Positions 20,919 through 29,111 of a stretch of DNA of 64,000 bases are shown one piece after another. Made by a program: the position numbers and the translations under genes. Under the pieces are notes generated by a model, which worked only from the letters and a program-made list of their open reading frames with translations, searched no databases and was not told the origin of the DNA. Each line of letters starts with the position of its first letter. The stretch's first letter is position 1. Source of the stretch: CAVPTL01 sp963708725 (GTDB lineage Bacteria; Actinomycetota; Thermoleophilia; Gaiellales; JAICJC01); the NCBI GenBank assembly GCA_963708725.1, contig CAVPTL010000018.1, forward strand, positions 1-64,000, in the 5' to 3' direction.

Positions 20919-22384
20919 GTCGCGGCGCTCCGCATCGCCGGGGGCACCGGATCGAACCCGATCGCCTGCTCCAACGCGTGAGCCGCTGACAGGATCCGGT
21001 TCTCCGAGAAGGCCGGCCCCACCAGCTGGAGCCCCACCGGCAAGCCGTCGCTCAGACCCGACGGGATCGAGATGCCGGGCAGCCCCGCAAGGTTGACCGG
21101 CACGGTCAGGATGTCGCAGGCATACATCGCCCACGGATCGTCGATGCGCTCGCCAATCCCAAATGCCACCGTTGGCGAGGCCGGCGTGGCGATCAGATCG
21201 ACGCCCGCAAACGCCGCCTGATAGTCCCGCCGAACGAGCGTCCGCACCTTCTGGGCTGTGCCGTAGTAGGCGTCGTAATACCCCGCCGAGAGCACGTAGG
21301 TGCCCAGCATGATGCGGCGTTTGACCTCGGCTCCAAAGCCCTGCGAGCGGGTGCGTCCGTACATCTCGATGATCGAGTCACCCGGCTCCTCCAGGCGCAG
21401 CCCGTATCTCACCCCGTCGAAGCGGGCGAGGTTCGCGGAGGCCTCGGCCGGCGCGATCAGGTAGTACGCCGGTAGGGCGTGCACCGCGTTGGGCAGTGTG
21501 ATCTCGCGGATGCTCGCTCCCAGGCCCTCGGCTGTGGCAATGGCAGCGTCAAAGGAGGCCCGCACCCCGGGCTCGATCCCCCGCTCCAACTGATCGGTTG
21601 GCACCCCGATCACGATCCCGCTCAGATCTTCGGCTGTCGGAACGACGATCGGCTCGGGCAGCTCCACGGAGGTCGAGTCGCAGTGATCGTGCCCGGCGAT
21701 CACGCCAAGCAGCAAGGCGGCGTCGCGCACCGTCAGCGTGAACGGGCCGATCTGGTCGAGCGAGGATCCAAAGGCGATCAGCCCGTGTCTCGACACCGCC
21801 CCATACGTCGGCTTGAGACCAACCACTCCACACAGAGCGGCGGGCTGGCGGATCGATCCTCCCGTGTCGGTACCGAGGGCAAACGGCGCGAGCCCGGCGG
21901 CGACGGCCGCCGCCGATCCGCCACTCGACCCTCCGGGAACGGTGGTCACATCCCATGGATTGTGTGTCGGGCCGAAGGCGGAGTGCTCGGTCGAGGAGCC
22001 CATCGCAAACTCGTCCATATTCGTCTTGCCGAGCGAGATCAGACCCGCATCGTTTCCACGCTGAACCGCCCCGGCGTTGTACAGCGGACGATGCCCGGCG
22101 AGGATCCGCGAGCCTGCCGTCGTCTCCTCACCACGCGTGCAGAGGATGTCCTTGTAGGCGATTGGGACGCCCTGGAGGCCGGCCCGCCCGGCCCCGTCGA
22201 GCTCAGCGGCAGTCGCGAGAGCCGCCTCTCCGCGGGTACGCAAGAATGCATTCAACTCACCGTTTCGCGCTTCGATCGCGCTCAGGTAGGCGGATACCAG
22301 CTCGGTCACCGACACCTCACCGGCGTCGAGCAGAGCCACACAACGCTCCGCGGTCAGTCCCAGTGTGTCGATCGCCTCGGTCAT
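20915..22384 (-). CDS. gatA: Aspartyl/glutamyl-tRNA amidotransferase subunit A
   Basis: The amidase-signature subunit that releases ammonia from glutamine. 489 residues. The Ser-cis-Ser-Lys triad is visible: Lys78 in GVPIAYKDI, Ser153/154 in VPGGSSGGSAAA, and Ser177 in GTDTGGSIRQPAAL. It sits between gatC (ATGA overlap) and gatB (GTGA overlap). With tRNA-Asn in the window and no GlnRS or AsnRS seen, it points to indirect amidation. Confidence 0.96.
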   Translation of the reverse strand: MTEAIDTLGLTAERCVALLDAGEVSVTELVSAYLSAIEARNGELNAFLRTRGEAALATAAELDGAGRAGLQGVPIAYKDILCTRGEETTAGSRILAGHRPLYNAGAVQRGNDAGLISLGKTNMDEFAMGSSTEHSAFGPTHNPWDVTTVPGGSSGGSAAAVAAGLAPFALGTDTGGSIRQPAALCGVVGLKPTYGAVSRHGLIAFGSSLDQIGPFTLTVRDAALLLGVIAGHDHCDSTSVELPEPIVVPTAEDLSGIVIGVPTDQLERGIEPGVRASFDAAIATAEGLGASIREITLPNAVHALPAYYLIAPAEASANLARFDGVRYGLRLEEPGDSIIEMYGRTRSQGFGAEVKRRIMLGTYVLSAGYYDAYYGTAQKVRTLVRRDYQAAFAGVDLIATPASPTVAFGIGERIDDPWAMYACDILTVPVNLAGLPGISIPSGLSDGLPVGLQLVGPAFSENRILSAAHALEQAIGFDPVPPAMRSAAT

Positions 22385-22662
22385 GCCGGTGGCACCCGAA
22401 ACGCGCCGTCCTCAGCCTCCGGCGCATTGCTCAGCACCTCGTCGAGCGGCCAGGATGGGCGCACCTTGTCGGGCCTCGTGACGTTTTCGAGATCCAGCGC
22501 ATGTGCGGTCGGCTCGACGCCCTCGAGGTCGAGCTCAGACAGCGCGGCAACGTGCTCGAGGATGCCCGACAGCTGATCGGCGGCGCGGCTGACCTCCTCT
22601 TCGGTCAGCGACAGGCGCGCGAGCGCAGCGACGTGCAGAACGTCTTCTCGAGAGATGGCCAC
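22381..22662 (-). CDS. gatC: Aspartyl/glutamyl-tRNA amidotransferase subunit C
   Basis: A 93-residue belt subunit that stabilises GatA-GatB. The family pattern ISREDVLHVAALARLSLTEEEVS is at the start, and ENVTRPDKVRPSWPLDEVLSNAPEAEDGAFRVPPA at the end is the usual GatC tail, shown here only in part. It is first in the gatCAB run, whose genes then continue to serA on the same strand. Confidence 0.93.
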   Translation of the reverse strand: MAISREDVLHVAALARLSLTEEEVSRAADQLSGILEHVAALSELDLEGVEPTAHALDLENVTRPDKVRPSWPLDEVLSNAPEAEDGAFRVPPA

Positions 22663-22707
22663 GGCGCCAGAATAGTCGAGCGGCCGCGGAGTGGGATCAG
22701 GAACGTG

Positions 22708-22724
22708 GAGCCTGGTTCAGGCTC
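22708..22724 (-). terminator. Hairpin after the cold-shock gene
   Basis: A perfect 7-bp stem (GAGCCTG/CAGGCTC) with a 3-nt loop lies 13 bp after the csp stop on the minus strand. There is no U-run, so it may be a weak terminator or an mRNA-stabilising hairpin. Confidence 0.4.
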
Positions 22725-22736
22725 GCGACGCGCGAA

Positions 22737-22940
22737 TCAGGGCACAACCTGGACGCCGTTTGCCTGCTTTCCCTTGTCGCCCTCGGTGACCTCGAACTCG
22801 ACCCGCTGGCCCTCGGCCAGCGTCTTGTAGCCGTCACCGGCGATCTCGGAAAAGTGGACGAATACGTCGTCACCCCCGTCTTGCTGGATGAAGCCGTAGC
22901 CCTTTTCGTTGCTGAACCACTTGACGGTGCCTTCTGCCAT
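22737..22940 (-). CDS. Cold-shock domain protein
   Basis: 67 residues, a single cold-shock OB-fold. The RNP1-like KGYGFIQQ and RNP2-like VFVHFSEI motifs are present, after the start AEGTVKWFSNE. It binds single-stranded nucleic acid and acts as an RNA chaperone. A GGAGAAG Shine-Dalgarno lies 6 nt before the ATG. The gene appears monocistronic, with a hairpin after it. Confidence 0.95.
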   Translation of the reverse strand: MAEGTVKWFSNEKGYGFIQQDGGDDVFVHFSEIAGDGYKTLAEGQRVEFEVTEGDKGKQANGVQVVP

Positions 22941-23024
22941 CGTTCTTCTCCTCAGGAGCTCCCGGGCCGCTCGCCGGGATGCGAAACATTAGAGCACCTG
23001 TATGACGTACGCAATCCGCCGCGC

Positions 23025-23888
23025 CTAACCGCCGATTTCGCCGGGGTGGCGGGCTTCGGCAGCGCTCAGCGTATTTGCCATCAACATCGCGATCGTCATC
23101 GGCCCAACTCCGCCCGGAACCGGCGTGATGGCACCCGCGACCTCGCTCGCAGATTCAAACTCGACGTCGCCCACCAATCCATGGTCGGTACGATTGATGC
23201 CGACGTCGATGACCGTCGCACCCGGCTTGATCATGTCGCCGGTGATCATCTCGGGACGGCCGACTGCGGCAACAACGATGTCGGCCTGACGGATCACAGC
23301 CGGCAGGTCACGCGTGCGCGAGTGACAGATGGTGACGGTCGCACTCTCGTGAAGCAGCAGCAAGGCCACCGGTTTTCCGACGATATCGGAGCGGCCCACC
23401 ACGACGGCGTTGGCGCCCTCGAGCTGGGTACCGGTGCGCTTGAGGAGCTCCAGCACCCCCGCCGGGGTACACGCTCGCAGGCCGGGTTGGCCGGAAACCA
23501 GGCGTCCGACGTTCACCGGATGAAATCCGTCCACGTCCTTGCCGGGGTCGAGCCGGTCGAGCACCTGCTTGAAATCGAGTCCGGCGGGAAGCGGCGCTTG
23601 GACGAGAATTCCGTCGACCCGGTCGTCCGCATTCATCCGGTCGACCATTGCCAGCACCTCGGCCTGGGTCGAGGTTGCCGGCATCGGCTCGTGGAACGAG
23701 GTCATGCCCGCCTCCTCGCAGGCGCGAATCTTGTTTCGCACGTACACCTGCGACGCCGGGTCCTCGCCGACCAGCACCGTTACCAGCCCGGGTTTGTGGC
23801 CTGAACGTGCGGTGAAAGCGCGGACACCTACGGCCACATCGGCCCGCACCTCTGCCGCTATTGCGGCGCCGTCAATGATGGTGTTCAT
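23025..23888 (-). CDS. folD: Bifunctional methylenetetrahydrofolate dehydrogenase/cyclohydrolase
   Basis: Interconverts 5,10-methylene-THF and 10-formyl-THF with NADP. 287 residues, normal length. The catalytic Lys is in YVRNKIRACEEAG, the substrate motif is DGILVQAPLP, PGKDVDGFHPVN is conserved, and the NADP site is VVVGRSDIVGKPVALLLL. The C-terminal PVPGGVGPMTIAMLMANT is a family signature. It is separated from the cold-shock gene by 84 bp and points away from the pilus operon. Confidence 0.96.
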   Translation of the reverse strand: MNTIIDGAAIAAEVRADVAVGVRAFTARSGHKPGLVTVLVGEDPASQVYVRNKIRACEEAGMTSFHEPMPATSTQAEVLAMVDRMNADDRVDGILVQAPLPAGLDFKQVLDRLDPGKDVDGFHPVNVGRLVSGQPGLRACTPAGVLELLKRTGTQLEGANAVVVGRSDIVGKPVALLLLHESATVTICHSRTRDLPAVIRQADIVVAAVGRPEMITGDMIKPGATVIDVGINRTDHGLVGDVEFESASEVAGAITPVPGGVGPMTIAMLMANTLSAAEARHPGEIGG

Positions 23889-24088
23889 GAGGCGGCACCT
23901 TACCGAAGCTCACCCTTGCGGGGGATTTCGAAGGGGGCTCACTCAAGTTTTACTGAGGTCTGGCGATACAGCACAGGACGGTTTGCAAAACGTCACCGTT
24001 GTATCGGCAAACTTACGCCGCCCCCCACGTGTCAATGCGCTCCCGGGTTCCGGGAACGCCCCAGTTCTGCGAGGAGGTGAATCCCCCA

Positions 24089-24259
24089 ATGCTCGAGTAC
24101 TTCTCCCGGCTCTTCGCCGAGCTCAAGGACGAGGCCGGCCAGACCATGGCCGAGTATGCCGTCGTTCTGGCCGTGATTACGATCGCGGTTGTGGTGACCC
24201 TGGGTCTGCTCAGCACCGCCATTAGTGGCAAGCTGACCAGCGTCATCGGCGTCCTCTAG
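24089..24259 (+). CDS. flp: Flp-type type IVb prepilin 1
   Basis: 56 residues. A short positively charged leader region is followed by the prepilin peptidase site G|QTMAEY (Glu at +5, Tyr at +6 after cleavage). A hydrophobic helix VVLAVITIAVVVTLGLL follows and there is a short C-terminus. This is a major pilin candidate of a Tad pilus. A strong GAGGAGG Shine-Dalgarno lies 11 bp before the ATG at 24089; the longer frame upstream (from 23999) has no support. It is first of three similar pilin genes, separated from the next by a strong hairpin. Confidence 0.93.
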   Translation: MLEYFSRLFAELKDEAGQTMAEYAVVLAVITIAVVVTLGLLSTAISGKLTSVIGVL

Positions 24260-24277
24260 TTCTTGCGCCTTGTTGTC

Positions 24278-24322
24278 GTCATTGCGGGCCCCGCGCCTTC
24301 TGGGTTCGGGGCCCGCAGTGAC
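24278..24322 (+). other. Intercistronic hairpin between pilin genes 1 and 2
   Basis: GTCATTGCGGGCCCC (24278-24292) pairs with GGGGCCCGCAGTGAC (24308-24322), 15 pairs including one G-U, with a 15-nt loop. No U-run follows. It starts 19 bp after the flp1 stop, so it may protect the pilin mRNA end or cause partial termination. Confidence 0.65.
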
Positions 24323-24448
24323 ATATCGCCCGCAAGGGTGATCCTCCAGAGAAGCGGTAAAACCGGAGGCAACTGCGTCGAATCACTCGGTGTACATCCC
24401 GTGTGTTTTCGGAGTGGTTTTCCCCGGCTTTTCTGGAGGAGGTGAAGA

Positions 24449-24619
24449 ATGATCGAGTACGCATCAAAGCTTCTGAGTGAGTTGCAGGACGAAGCGGGCC
24501 AGACAATGGCCGAGTACGCCGTAGTCCTGGCCGTGATCACGATCGCGGTTGTGGTGACCCTGGGTCTGCTGAGCAGCGCAATCAGCAAGCAGATGACCAG
24601 TGTCATCAACGTCCTCTAG
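24449..24619 (+). CDS. flp: Flp-type type IVb prepilin 2
   Basis: 56 residues, almost the same as pilin 1: N-terminus MIEYASKLLSELQDEAG, the cleavage site G|QTMAEY and the identical hydrophobic helix, then differences at the C-terminus (SAISKQMTSVINVL). Shine-Dalgarno GGAGGAGG lies 5-6 bp before the ATG. The DNA of the helix region is nearly identical to pilin 1, which points to recent duplication. The product is under 60 residues and easily missed by gene callers. Confidence 0.93.
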   Translation: MIEYASKLLSELQDEAGQTMAEYAVVLAVITIAVVVTLGLLSSAISKQMTSVINVL

Positions 24620-24648
24620 CTTCGGCTAAGGGACACAAGCGTGGTTCG

Positions 24649-24682
24649 GCGGACCCCAGCACCGACAGGGAACGGGGTCCGC
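24649..24682 (+). other. Intercistronic hairpin between pilin genes 2 and 3
   Basis: GCGGACCCC (24649-24657) and GGGGTCCGC (24674-24682) form a perfect 9-bp stem, at a position like that of the hairpin after pilin 1. It is followed by an A-rich stretch, not a U-run. Confidence 0.6.
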
Positions 24683-24738
24683 AAAACCCAAAAAAACTAC
24701 AGCCTCCGACCGTTGGCGGCTGGTTCATACGGAGGAAG

Positions 24739-24918
24739 GTGGACGCGTTGTTGGAGCGGTTTCAGCGTCAGTTCGCCAGGGATTGCAGCGAGGCCGGGCA
24801 GACACTGCCCGAGTACGCAGTCACGTTGACAGTCATCACCCTCGCGATTGTTGTAACGGTGGGCCTTCTGAGCGTAGCGATATCCGGAGATCTCACCAGA
24901 GTTATCGGAGTTCTTTAG
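24739..24918 (+). CDS. Divergent Flp-type prepilin 3
   Basis: 59 residues, starting with GTG after a GGAGGAAG Shine-Dalgarno. The prepilin site is kept as G|QTLPEY with Glu at +5 and Tyr at +6. The helix is TLTVITLAIVVTVGLLSVAI and the end GDLTRVIGVL recalls the other two. The leader differs (MDALLERFQRQFARDCSEAG), including a Cys. It may be a minor pilin or an initiator subunit rather than the main subunit; that is inference. Confidence 0.82.
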   Translation: MDALLERFQRQFARDCSEAGQTLPEYAVTLTVITLAIVVTVGLLSVAISGDLTRVIGVL

Positions 24919-25017
24919 TTCTCTTTTGTAGATGCAGTGGCCGCTTCACTAGCGCGGCCAGGTTCGTCAGACAAAACCCCCCGTATGTCCCCTATGAACC
25001 ACACACCGAGGAACAGC

Positions 25018-25437
25018 ATGATCCGCAAGATTGCACGAGATGAGCGAGGGCAGGCCGTCACAGAGTTCGCCGTGATCCTGCCGGTGTTGCTTTTGGTGCT
25101 GTTTGCGATCTTCCAGTTCGGCATCATCTTCAACAACTACATTCAGGTCACCGCGGCAGCGCGCGAAGGAGCTCGTAAGGGCGCCGTCAACCGCACCACG
25201 GGGAACTGCGCAGCTGTTGTTTCCCTTGCCACCAGCGCAGCCAAGCAGGCCGCGCCTGGCCTCGACTGGAATAGCTCAGGTGCCGGCGTGAGCGCCACGG
25301 ACACGTGTACGTCCAACTCGCTTGCGCAAGGTAGCGACTTCACCATCACGGCCAGCTATCCGTGGACCGTGTCCCTGCTGGGCCAGGTGGTCGCTTCCGG
25401 AAACCTGACGTCTGCCACCACCATGCGAGTCGAGTGA
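25018..25437 (+). CDS. tadE: TadE-like pseudopilin
   Basis: 139 residues. The start IRKIARDERGQAVTEFAVILPVLLL has the TadE pattern, with a prepilin-like site G|QAVTEF and a single N-terminal helix, then a 95-residue extracytoplasmic part with conserved AAAREGARKGAV. TadE-type proteins are minor pilins of Tad systems. I chose the ATG at 25018 with GAGGAAC upstream, rather than the one at 24937. Two Cys (in GNCAAVV and TDTCTSN) may form a disulfide. Confidence 0.9.
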   Translation: MIRKIARDERGQAVTEFAVILPVLLLVLFAIFQFGIIFNNYIQVTAAAREGARKGAVNRTTGNCAAVVSLATSAAKQAAPGLDWNSSGAGVSATDTCTSNSLAQGSDFTITASYPWTVSLLGQVVASGNLTSATTMRVE

Positions 25438-25459
25438 GCCCGATCCTTTGCGGGCTCAC
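25434..25459 (+). other. Hairpin at the end of the tadE gene
   Basis: GTGAGCCCG/CGGGCTCAC, 9 bp with an 8-nt loop, overlaps the tadE stop. No U-run follows. The remaining 160 bp before cpaB hold no gene I can support. Confidence 0.5.
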
Positions 25460-25620
25460 CACTCGCTCACCATCACCCGCATCTCCCGCCTATCAGTCCC
25501 CCCCGACCGCGCGAATCAGGCAGTGCTCTCGAGCCCGGATCGCCACCTAAAGTCCCCGCCCGCCACTGCCGATAGTGGATGGGTTACGTCCCCGAGTCTT
25601 CCCCTAAGTGAGGCAGCCGC

Positions 25621-26457
25621 ATGACCTATAGCGTCCGCAATATCGTGATCGCCGTCGTTTTGGCGGTACTCGCGGCGGTGCTGGTGATCATGTACACCAG
25701 CAACGCCCAGAACCAGGCAAACAAGGGCCAGACGAGTGTCACTGTCCTGGTCGCCAAGACCGATATCGCTCCGGGTACTTCGGTGCCTGACGCGATCACC
25801 GCGGGCGCGTTCAAGACGCAGTCCGTCGTGTCCAAGGATGTCGTCCCGGGCGCGCTGACCTCGGTCAACTCGCTCAATCCGAAGCTTGCAACCGTCAGCA
25901 CCATTCCGGCGGGCTCGCAGGTGACGACCTCGATGTTCTCCGAGTCACAGCAGAACCCGATCGTGACCCAGATCAAGGGCCTCGACCGCGCCGTGCAGTT
26001 CTCGCTGAACGCCAACCGCGTGCTCGGCGGAACCCTCAAGGCCGGCGACCACGTCGACATCATGATGGAGGCAACGATCCATCCCACGGGTAACGACAGC
26101 AAGTTCGGCGACACAGAGATCGCTCGCCCGCTCTTCCTGAACGTTCCCATCCTCTCGACCTACGACTCCGGTGCCGCTTCCACGGCGCTGACCGCAGACG
26201 GCCAGCCGGCCAACGGCGGTGGCTCGAGTGACGGTACGGCCGGTCTGGGCATCATCGCTCAGCTGCCGCAGACCGAGGTCGCTCCGTTCCTGCTCGCCTT
26301 GCAGAACGGTCAGGTGTGGATGGCCCTTCGGCCCGCCACCGGTGCTCAGGACTCGAAGATCGTTCTGACGACCGCTTGCAGCGTCGCCACGTCCGGTCTC
26401 ACCGCTGCCCAGGTTCACAAGCAGCTTCCGGCGTGCCTGGCTGGAGGGGGCCAATAA
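25621..26457 (+). CDS. cpaB: Flp pilus assembly protein CpaB/RcpC
   Basis: 278 residues. One N-terminal transmembrane helix (IVIAVVLAVLAAVLVIMY) is followed by an extracytoplasmic SAF domain (VTVLVAKTDIAPGTSVPDAIT) and the RcpC/CpaB body (AVQFSLNANRVLGGTLKAGDHVDIM). In diderms CpaB works with the secretin CpaC. Here no secretin is present, as expected for a monoderm, so its role may be periplasm-like scaffolding near the wall. Its stop overlaps the cpaE start by 1 nt (TAATG). Confidence 0.9.
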   Translation: MTYSVRNIVIAVVLAVLAAVLVIMYTSNAQNQANKGQTSVTVLVAKTDIAPGTSVPDAITAGAFKTQSVVSKDVVPGALTSVNSLNPKLATVSTIPAGSQVTTSMFSESQQNPIVTQIKGLDRAVQFSLNANRVLGGTLKAGDHVDIMMEATIHPTGNDSKFGDTEIARPLFLNVPILSTYDSGAASTALTADGQPANGGGSSDGTAGLGIIAQLPQTEVAPFLLALQNGQVWMALRPATGAQDSKIVLTTACSVATSGLTAAQVHKQLPACLAGGGQ

Positions 26458-27674
26458 TGAGCAGCGTCTCTCCGATCAAGGTATTCATCACCGGCGCCGC
26501 CAACGGGCTCGCCGAGGTTCGTGAGGGCCTCGCCGACCACCCCGACGTGGAACTGGTGGGAACCGCAGCAGATCCGTCCAAGGCCGGCGCCAAGCTGGCC
26601 GAGTCAGCCGCACAGGTAATCCTGCACGGCACCAGCGCTACCGATCACGTGCCGACGGCCGAGATCGAGTCGATCAGGTCGGTTACCGCCGCCCCGATCG
26701 TGCTCGTGACCTCGGCCAGCGCCAACAGCATTCTTGGCGAGGCACTGTCGGCTGGGATCTTCGACGTGGTGCTGCTCCCGCAGCTCACCGACGGGATCGT
26801 GTTTACGATCAAGAAGGCGTTCTCGCTGGCCGCGGGCCGCGCCGGGGGAGGCCCCGGTAAGGCGTCGTCCAGCGTTGAAGGCAAGGTCATCAGCTTGTTC
26901 TCGCCCAAGGGCGGGGCCGGCAAGACCGTGCTTGCCTGCAACCTGGCAGCGATCTTTGCCCGCCGGCACGATCGGCGGACACTGCTGCTCGACCTCGACC
27001 TCCAGTTCGGCGATGCCGCGATCATGATGGGCATCGAGCCGGACAAGACCATCTACGACCTGGTCATGGCTCGCCGCGAGCTCGACACCGATGCACTCGC
27101 CGGATACGTCACCGCACACCAGTCCGGTGTGCATGTGCTGCCGGCCCCGCTTCGGCCAGAGGACGCTGAGCTCGTGACCGAGGAGCGCCTTGGACATCTG
27201 TTCGCAGTGGCCAAGGAGAGCTACGACGTCGTGGTTGTCGACACTCCCCCGTTCTTCCACGGGCCGGTGCTGTCGACGCTGGATCGCACCGACCACCTGA
27301 TTCTGGTCGGAACGATGGATGTCCCCACGATCAAGAACATCAAGCTCACGTTGCAGACCCTCGACCTGCTCCACTACCCCAAGGACCGTCGCTACCTGCT
27401 GCTCAACCGCACGGGATCGAAGGTCGGCCTGAACGCGCGGGAGATCGAGCGAGCGCTCGACATGCCCATCTCGTTCGAGGTCGAATCCGAGCGGGAAGTG
27501 CCGGTCTCGGTCAACCGCGGCGTGCCGCTGGCCCTCGCCAATCCGCGCTCGGCCATGGTCAAGTCGCTTGGTGAGATGGCCGACAAGCTCGTCCCGCCGG
27601 TGCGTGCCCAGAGCGGTTCGGGCAAGAACGGCGCCGACGAGAAGAAGTCCCGCCGCAGGTTGGGGAGGTCGTAG
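26457..27674 (+). CDS. cpaE: Tad pilus assembly ATPase CpaE/TadZ
   Basis: 405 residues. An N-terminal receiver-like domain (about 1-130) lacks a clear phospho-acceptor Asp, as is common in TadZ. It is followed by a ParA/MinD-type ATPase with the deviant Walker A SPKGGAGKTVLACNLA and the Walker B-like LLLDLDLQFGDAAI, then DVVVVDTPPFF. TadZ localises the pilus machine at a cell pole or focus. The frame extends upstream, but the ATG at 26457 overlaps the cpaB stop. The C-terminus is basic (KKSRRRLGRS). Confidence 0.9.
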   Translation: MSSVSPIKVFITGAANGLAEVREGLADHPDVELVGTAADPSKAGAKLAESAAQVILHGTSATDHVPTAEIESIRSVTAAPIVLVTSASANSILGEALSAGIFDVVLLPQLTDGIVFTIKKAFSLAAGRAGGGPGKASSSVEGKVISLFSPKGGAGKTVLACNLAAIFARRHDRRTLLLDLDLQFGDAAIMMGIEPDKTIYDLVMARRELDTDALAGYVTAHQSGVHVLPAPLRPEDAELVTEERLGHLFAVAKESYDVVVVDTPPFFHGPVLSTLDRTDHLILVGTMDVPTIKNIKLTLQTLDLLHYPKDRRYLLLNRTGSKVGLNAREIERALDMPISFEVESEREVPVSVNRGVPLALANPRSAMVKSLGEMADKLVPPVRAQSGSGKNGADEKKSRRRLGRS

Positions 27675-29111
27675 ATGTCGCTACAGTCGCGCATCCAGGT
27701 CGCCGTCACCGACGGCACCGAAGAGACCACCTCTGACTCCAAGCAGCAGTTCGCTCCTGAGCGGGCATCGGCTGCGGCCGATCCCTTCGCCGAACTGAAG
27801 ACGCGGGTCCACCGGGAGATCATCCCCCGGCTCGGGCCCCGCGTATTCAACGGCGAGACCACCGATGAGGATCTGGAGGCCAAGGTCACCGAGGTTGTGA
27901 CCGAGCTCCTGGCCGTCGAGAAGACGCCGCTCACGCGCCAAGAGCGGCAGGACATCATCAGCCAGATCACGGACGACATCCTCGGCTATGGGCCGCTGGA
28001 GCCGTTCCTGCGCGATGACTCGATCACAGAAGTCATGGTCAACGACCACAAGACGATCTACATCGAGCGTCACGGCAAGATCACTCGCACCAACGCTCAG
28101 TTCGTCGACGAGGCGCATCTCCTGCGCATCATCGACAAGATCATCAGCCGCATCGGCCGTCGTATCGACGAATCATCGCCGTATGTGGACGCGCGCCTGC
28201 AGGACGGCTCGCGTGTGAATGCCATCATCCCGCCACTGGCGGTACGCGGTTCCACTCTCACCATCCGAAAGTTCCGTCGCGACCCGTTCGTGATGGCCGA
28301 CCTGATCAAGTTCGGCACGCTCACCCACAAGTCGGGGCAGTTCCTCGAGGCGTGCGTGCGTGGCAAGCTCAACATCCTGATCTCGGGTGGTACCGGTTCC
28401 GGTAAAACCACGACCCTGAACGTGCTCTCGGCGGCGATTCCGTCCGACGAGCGGATCATCACGGTCGAGGATGCCGCCGAGCTCCAGCTCAAGCAGGAGC
28501 ATGTGATCACGCTCGAGTCCCGCCCTGCCAACATCGAGGGCAAGGGACAGGTCACGATCCGCGACCTCGTTCGTAACACTCTGCGAATGCGCCCCGACCG
28601 CATCATCGTCGGGGAGTGCCGTGGACCCGAGGCCGTCGACATGCTCCAGGCCATGAACACCGGCCATGACGGCTCGCTCACCACCGTCCATGCAAACAAC
28701 CCGCGCGACGCCCTGGCCCGTACCGAGACTCTGGTGCTGACCGCCGGCGTGGATCTGCCCCTCCGGGCTATCCGCGAGCAGATCTCAAGCGCATTCGACC
28801 TGATCGTCCAGGTATCGCGCCTGGTCGACGGCACCCGCCGCATCACGCATATCACCGAAGTGCTGCGGATGGAATCCGACATCGTCACGCTCCAGGACAT
28901 CTTCCTGGCCAAGCCGATCGAGGAAGGTGCGGCCAACCGCGACTCCGGGCATCGTCTGCTCGGGCCGCTCAGCTGCACCGGTGTCAAGCCGAGCTTCCTG
29001 GACAAGATGGCTTCGAACGGCGTCAACCTGCCGCCGAACTTCTTCCAGGACGAGGCGGGCGACCACACCGCCGCCGCCGCCGGAATCTTCGGGCGGGCGG
29101 TCGGGCAGTGA
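27675..29111 (+). CDS. cpaF: Tad pilus secretion ATPase CpaF/TadA
   Basis: A 478-residue GspE-family hexameric ATPase that powers pilus assembly. The N-terminal domain includes RQDIISQITDDILGYGPLEP. Walker A is GGTGSGKTTTLN at about 238-249, with ITVEDAAELQL, the His-containing HDGSLTTVHANNPRDAL and the arginine-rich TLRMRPDRIIVGECRG all present. It starts directly after the cpaE stop and its own stop overlaps the next start (GTGA). Confidence 0.95.
   Translation: MSLQSRIQVAVTDGTEETTSDSKQQFAPERASAAADPFAELKTRVHREIIPRLGPRVFNGETTDEDLEAKVTEVVTELLAVEKTPLTRQERQDIISQITDDILGYGPLEPFLRDDSITEVMVNDHKTIYIERHGKITRTNAQFVDEAHLLRIIDKIISRIGRRIDESSPYVDARLQDGSRVNAIIPPLAVRGSTLTIRKFRRDPFVMADLIKFGTLTHKSGQFLEACVRGKLNILISGGTGSGKTTTLNVLSAAIPSDERIITVEDAAELQLKQEHVITLESRPANIEGKGQVTIRDLVRNTLRMRPDRIIVGECRGPEAVDMLQAMNTGHDGSLTTVHANNPRDALARTETLVLTAGVDLPLRAIREQISSAFDLIVQVSRLVDGTRRITHITEVLRMESDIVTLQDIFLAKPIEEGAANRDSGHRLLGPLSCTGVKPSFLDKMASNGVNLPPNFFQDEAGDHTAAAAGIFGRAVGQ

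Noticed and set aside
24260..24448. Hairpin between pilin genes as a Rho-independent terminator
   Set aside because: No U-run follows on the plus strand and the operon continues, so it is listed as an intercistronic hairpin instead.
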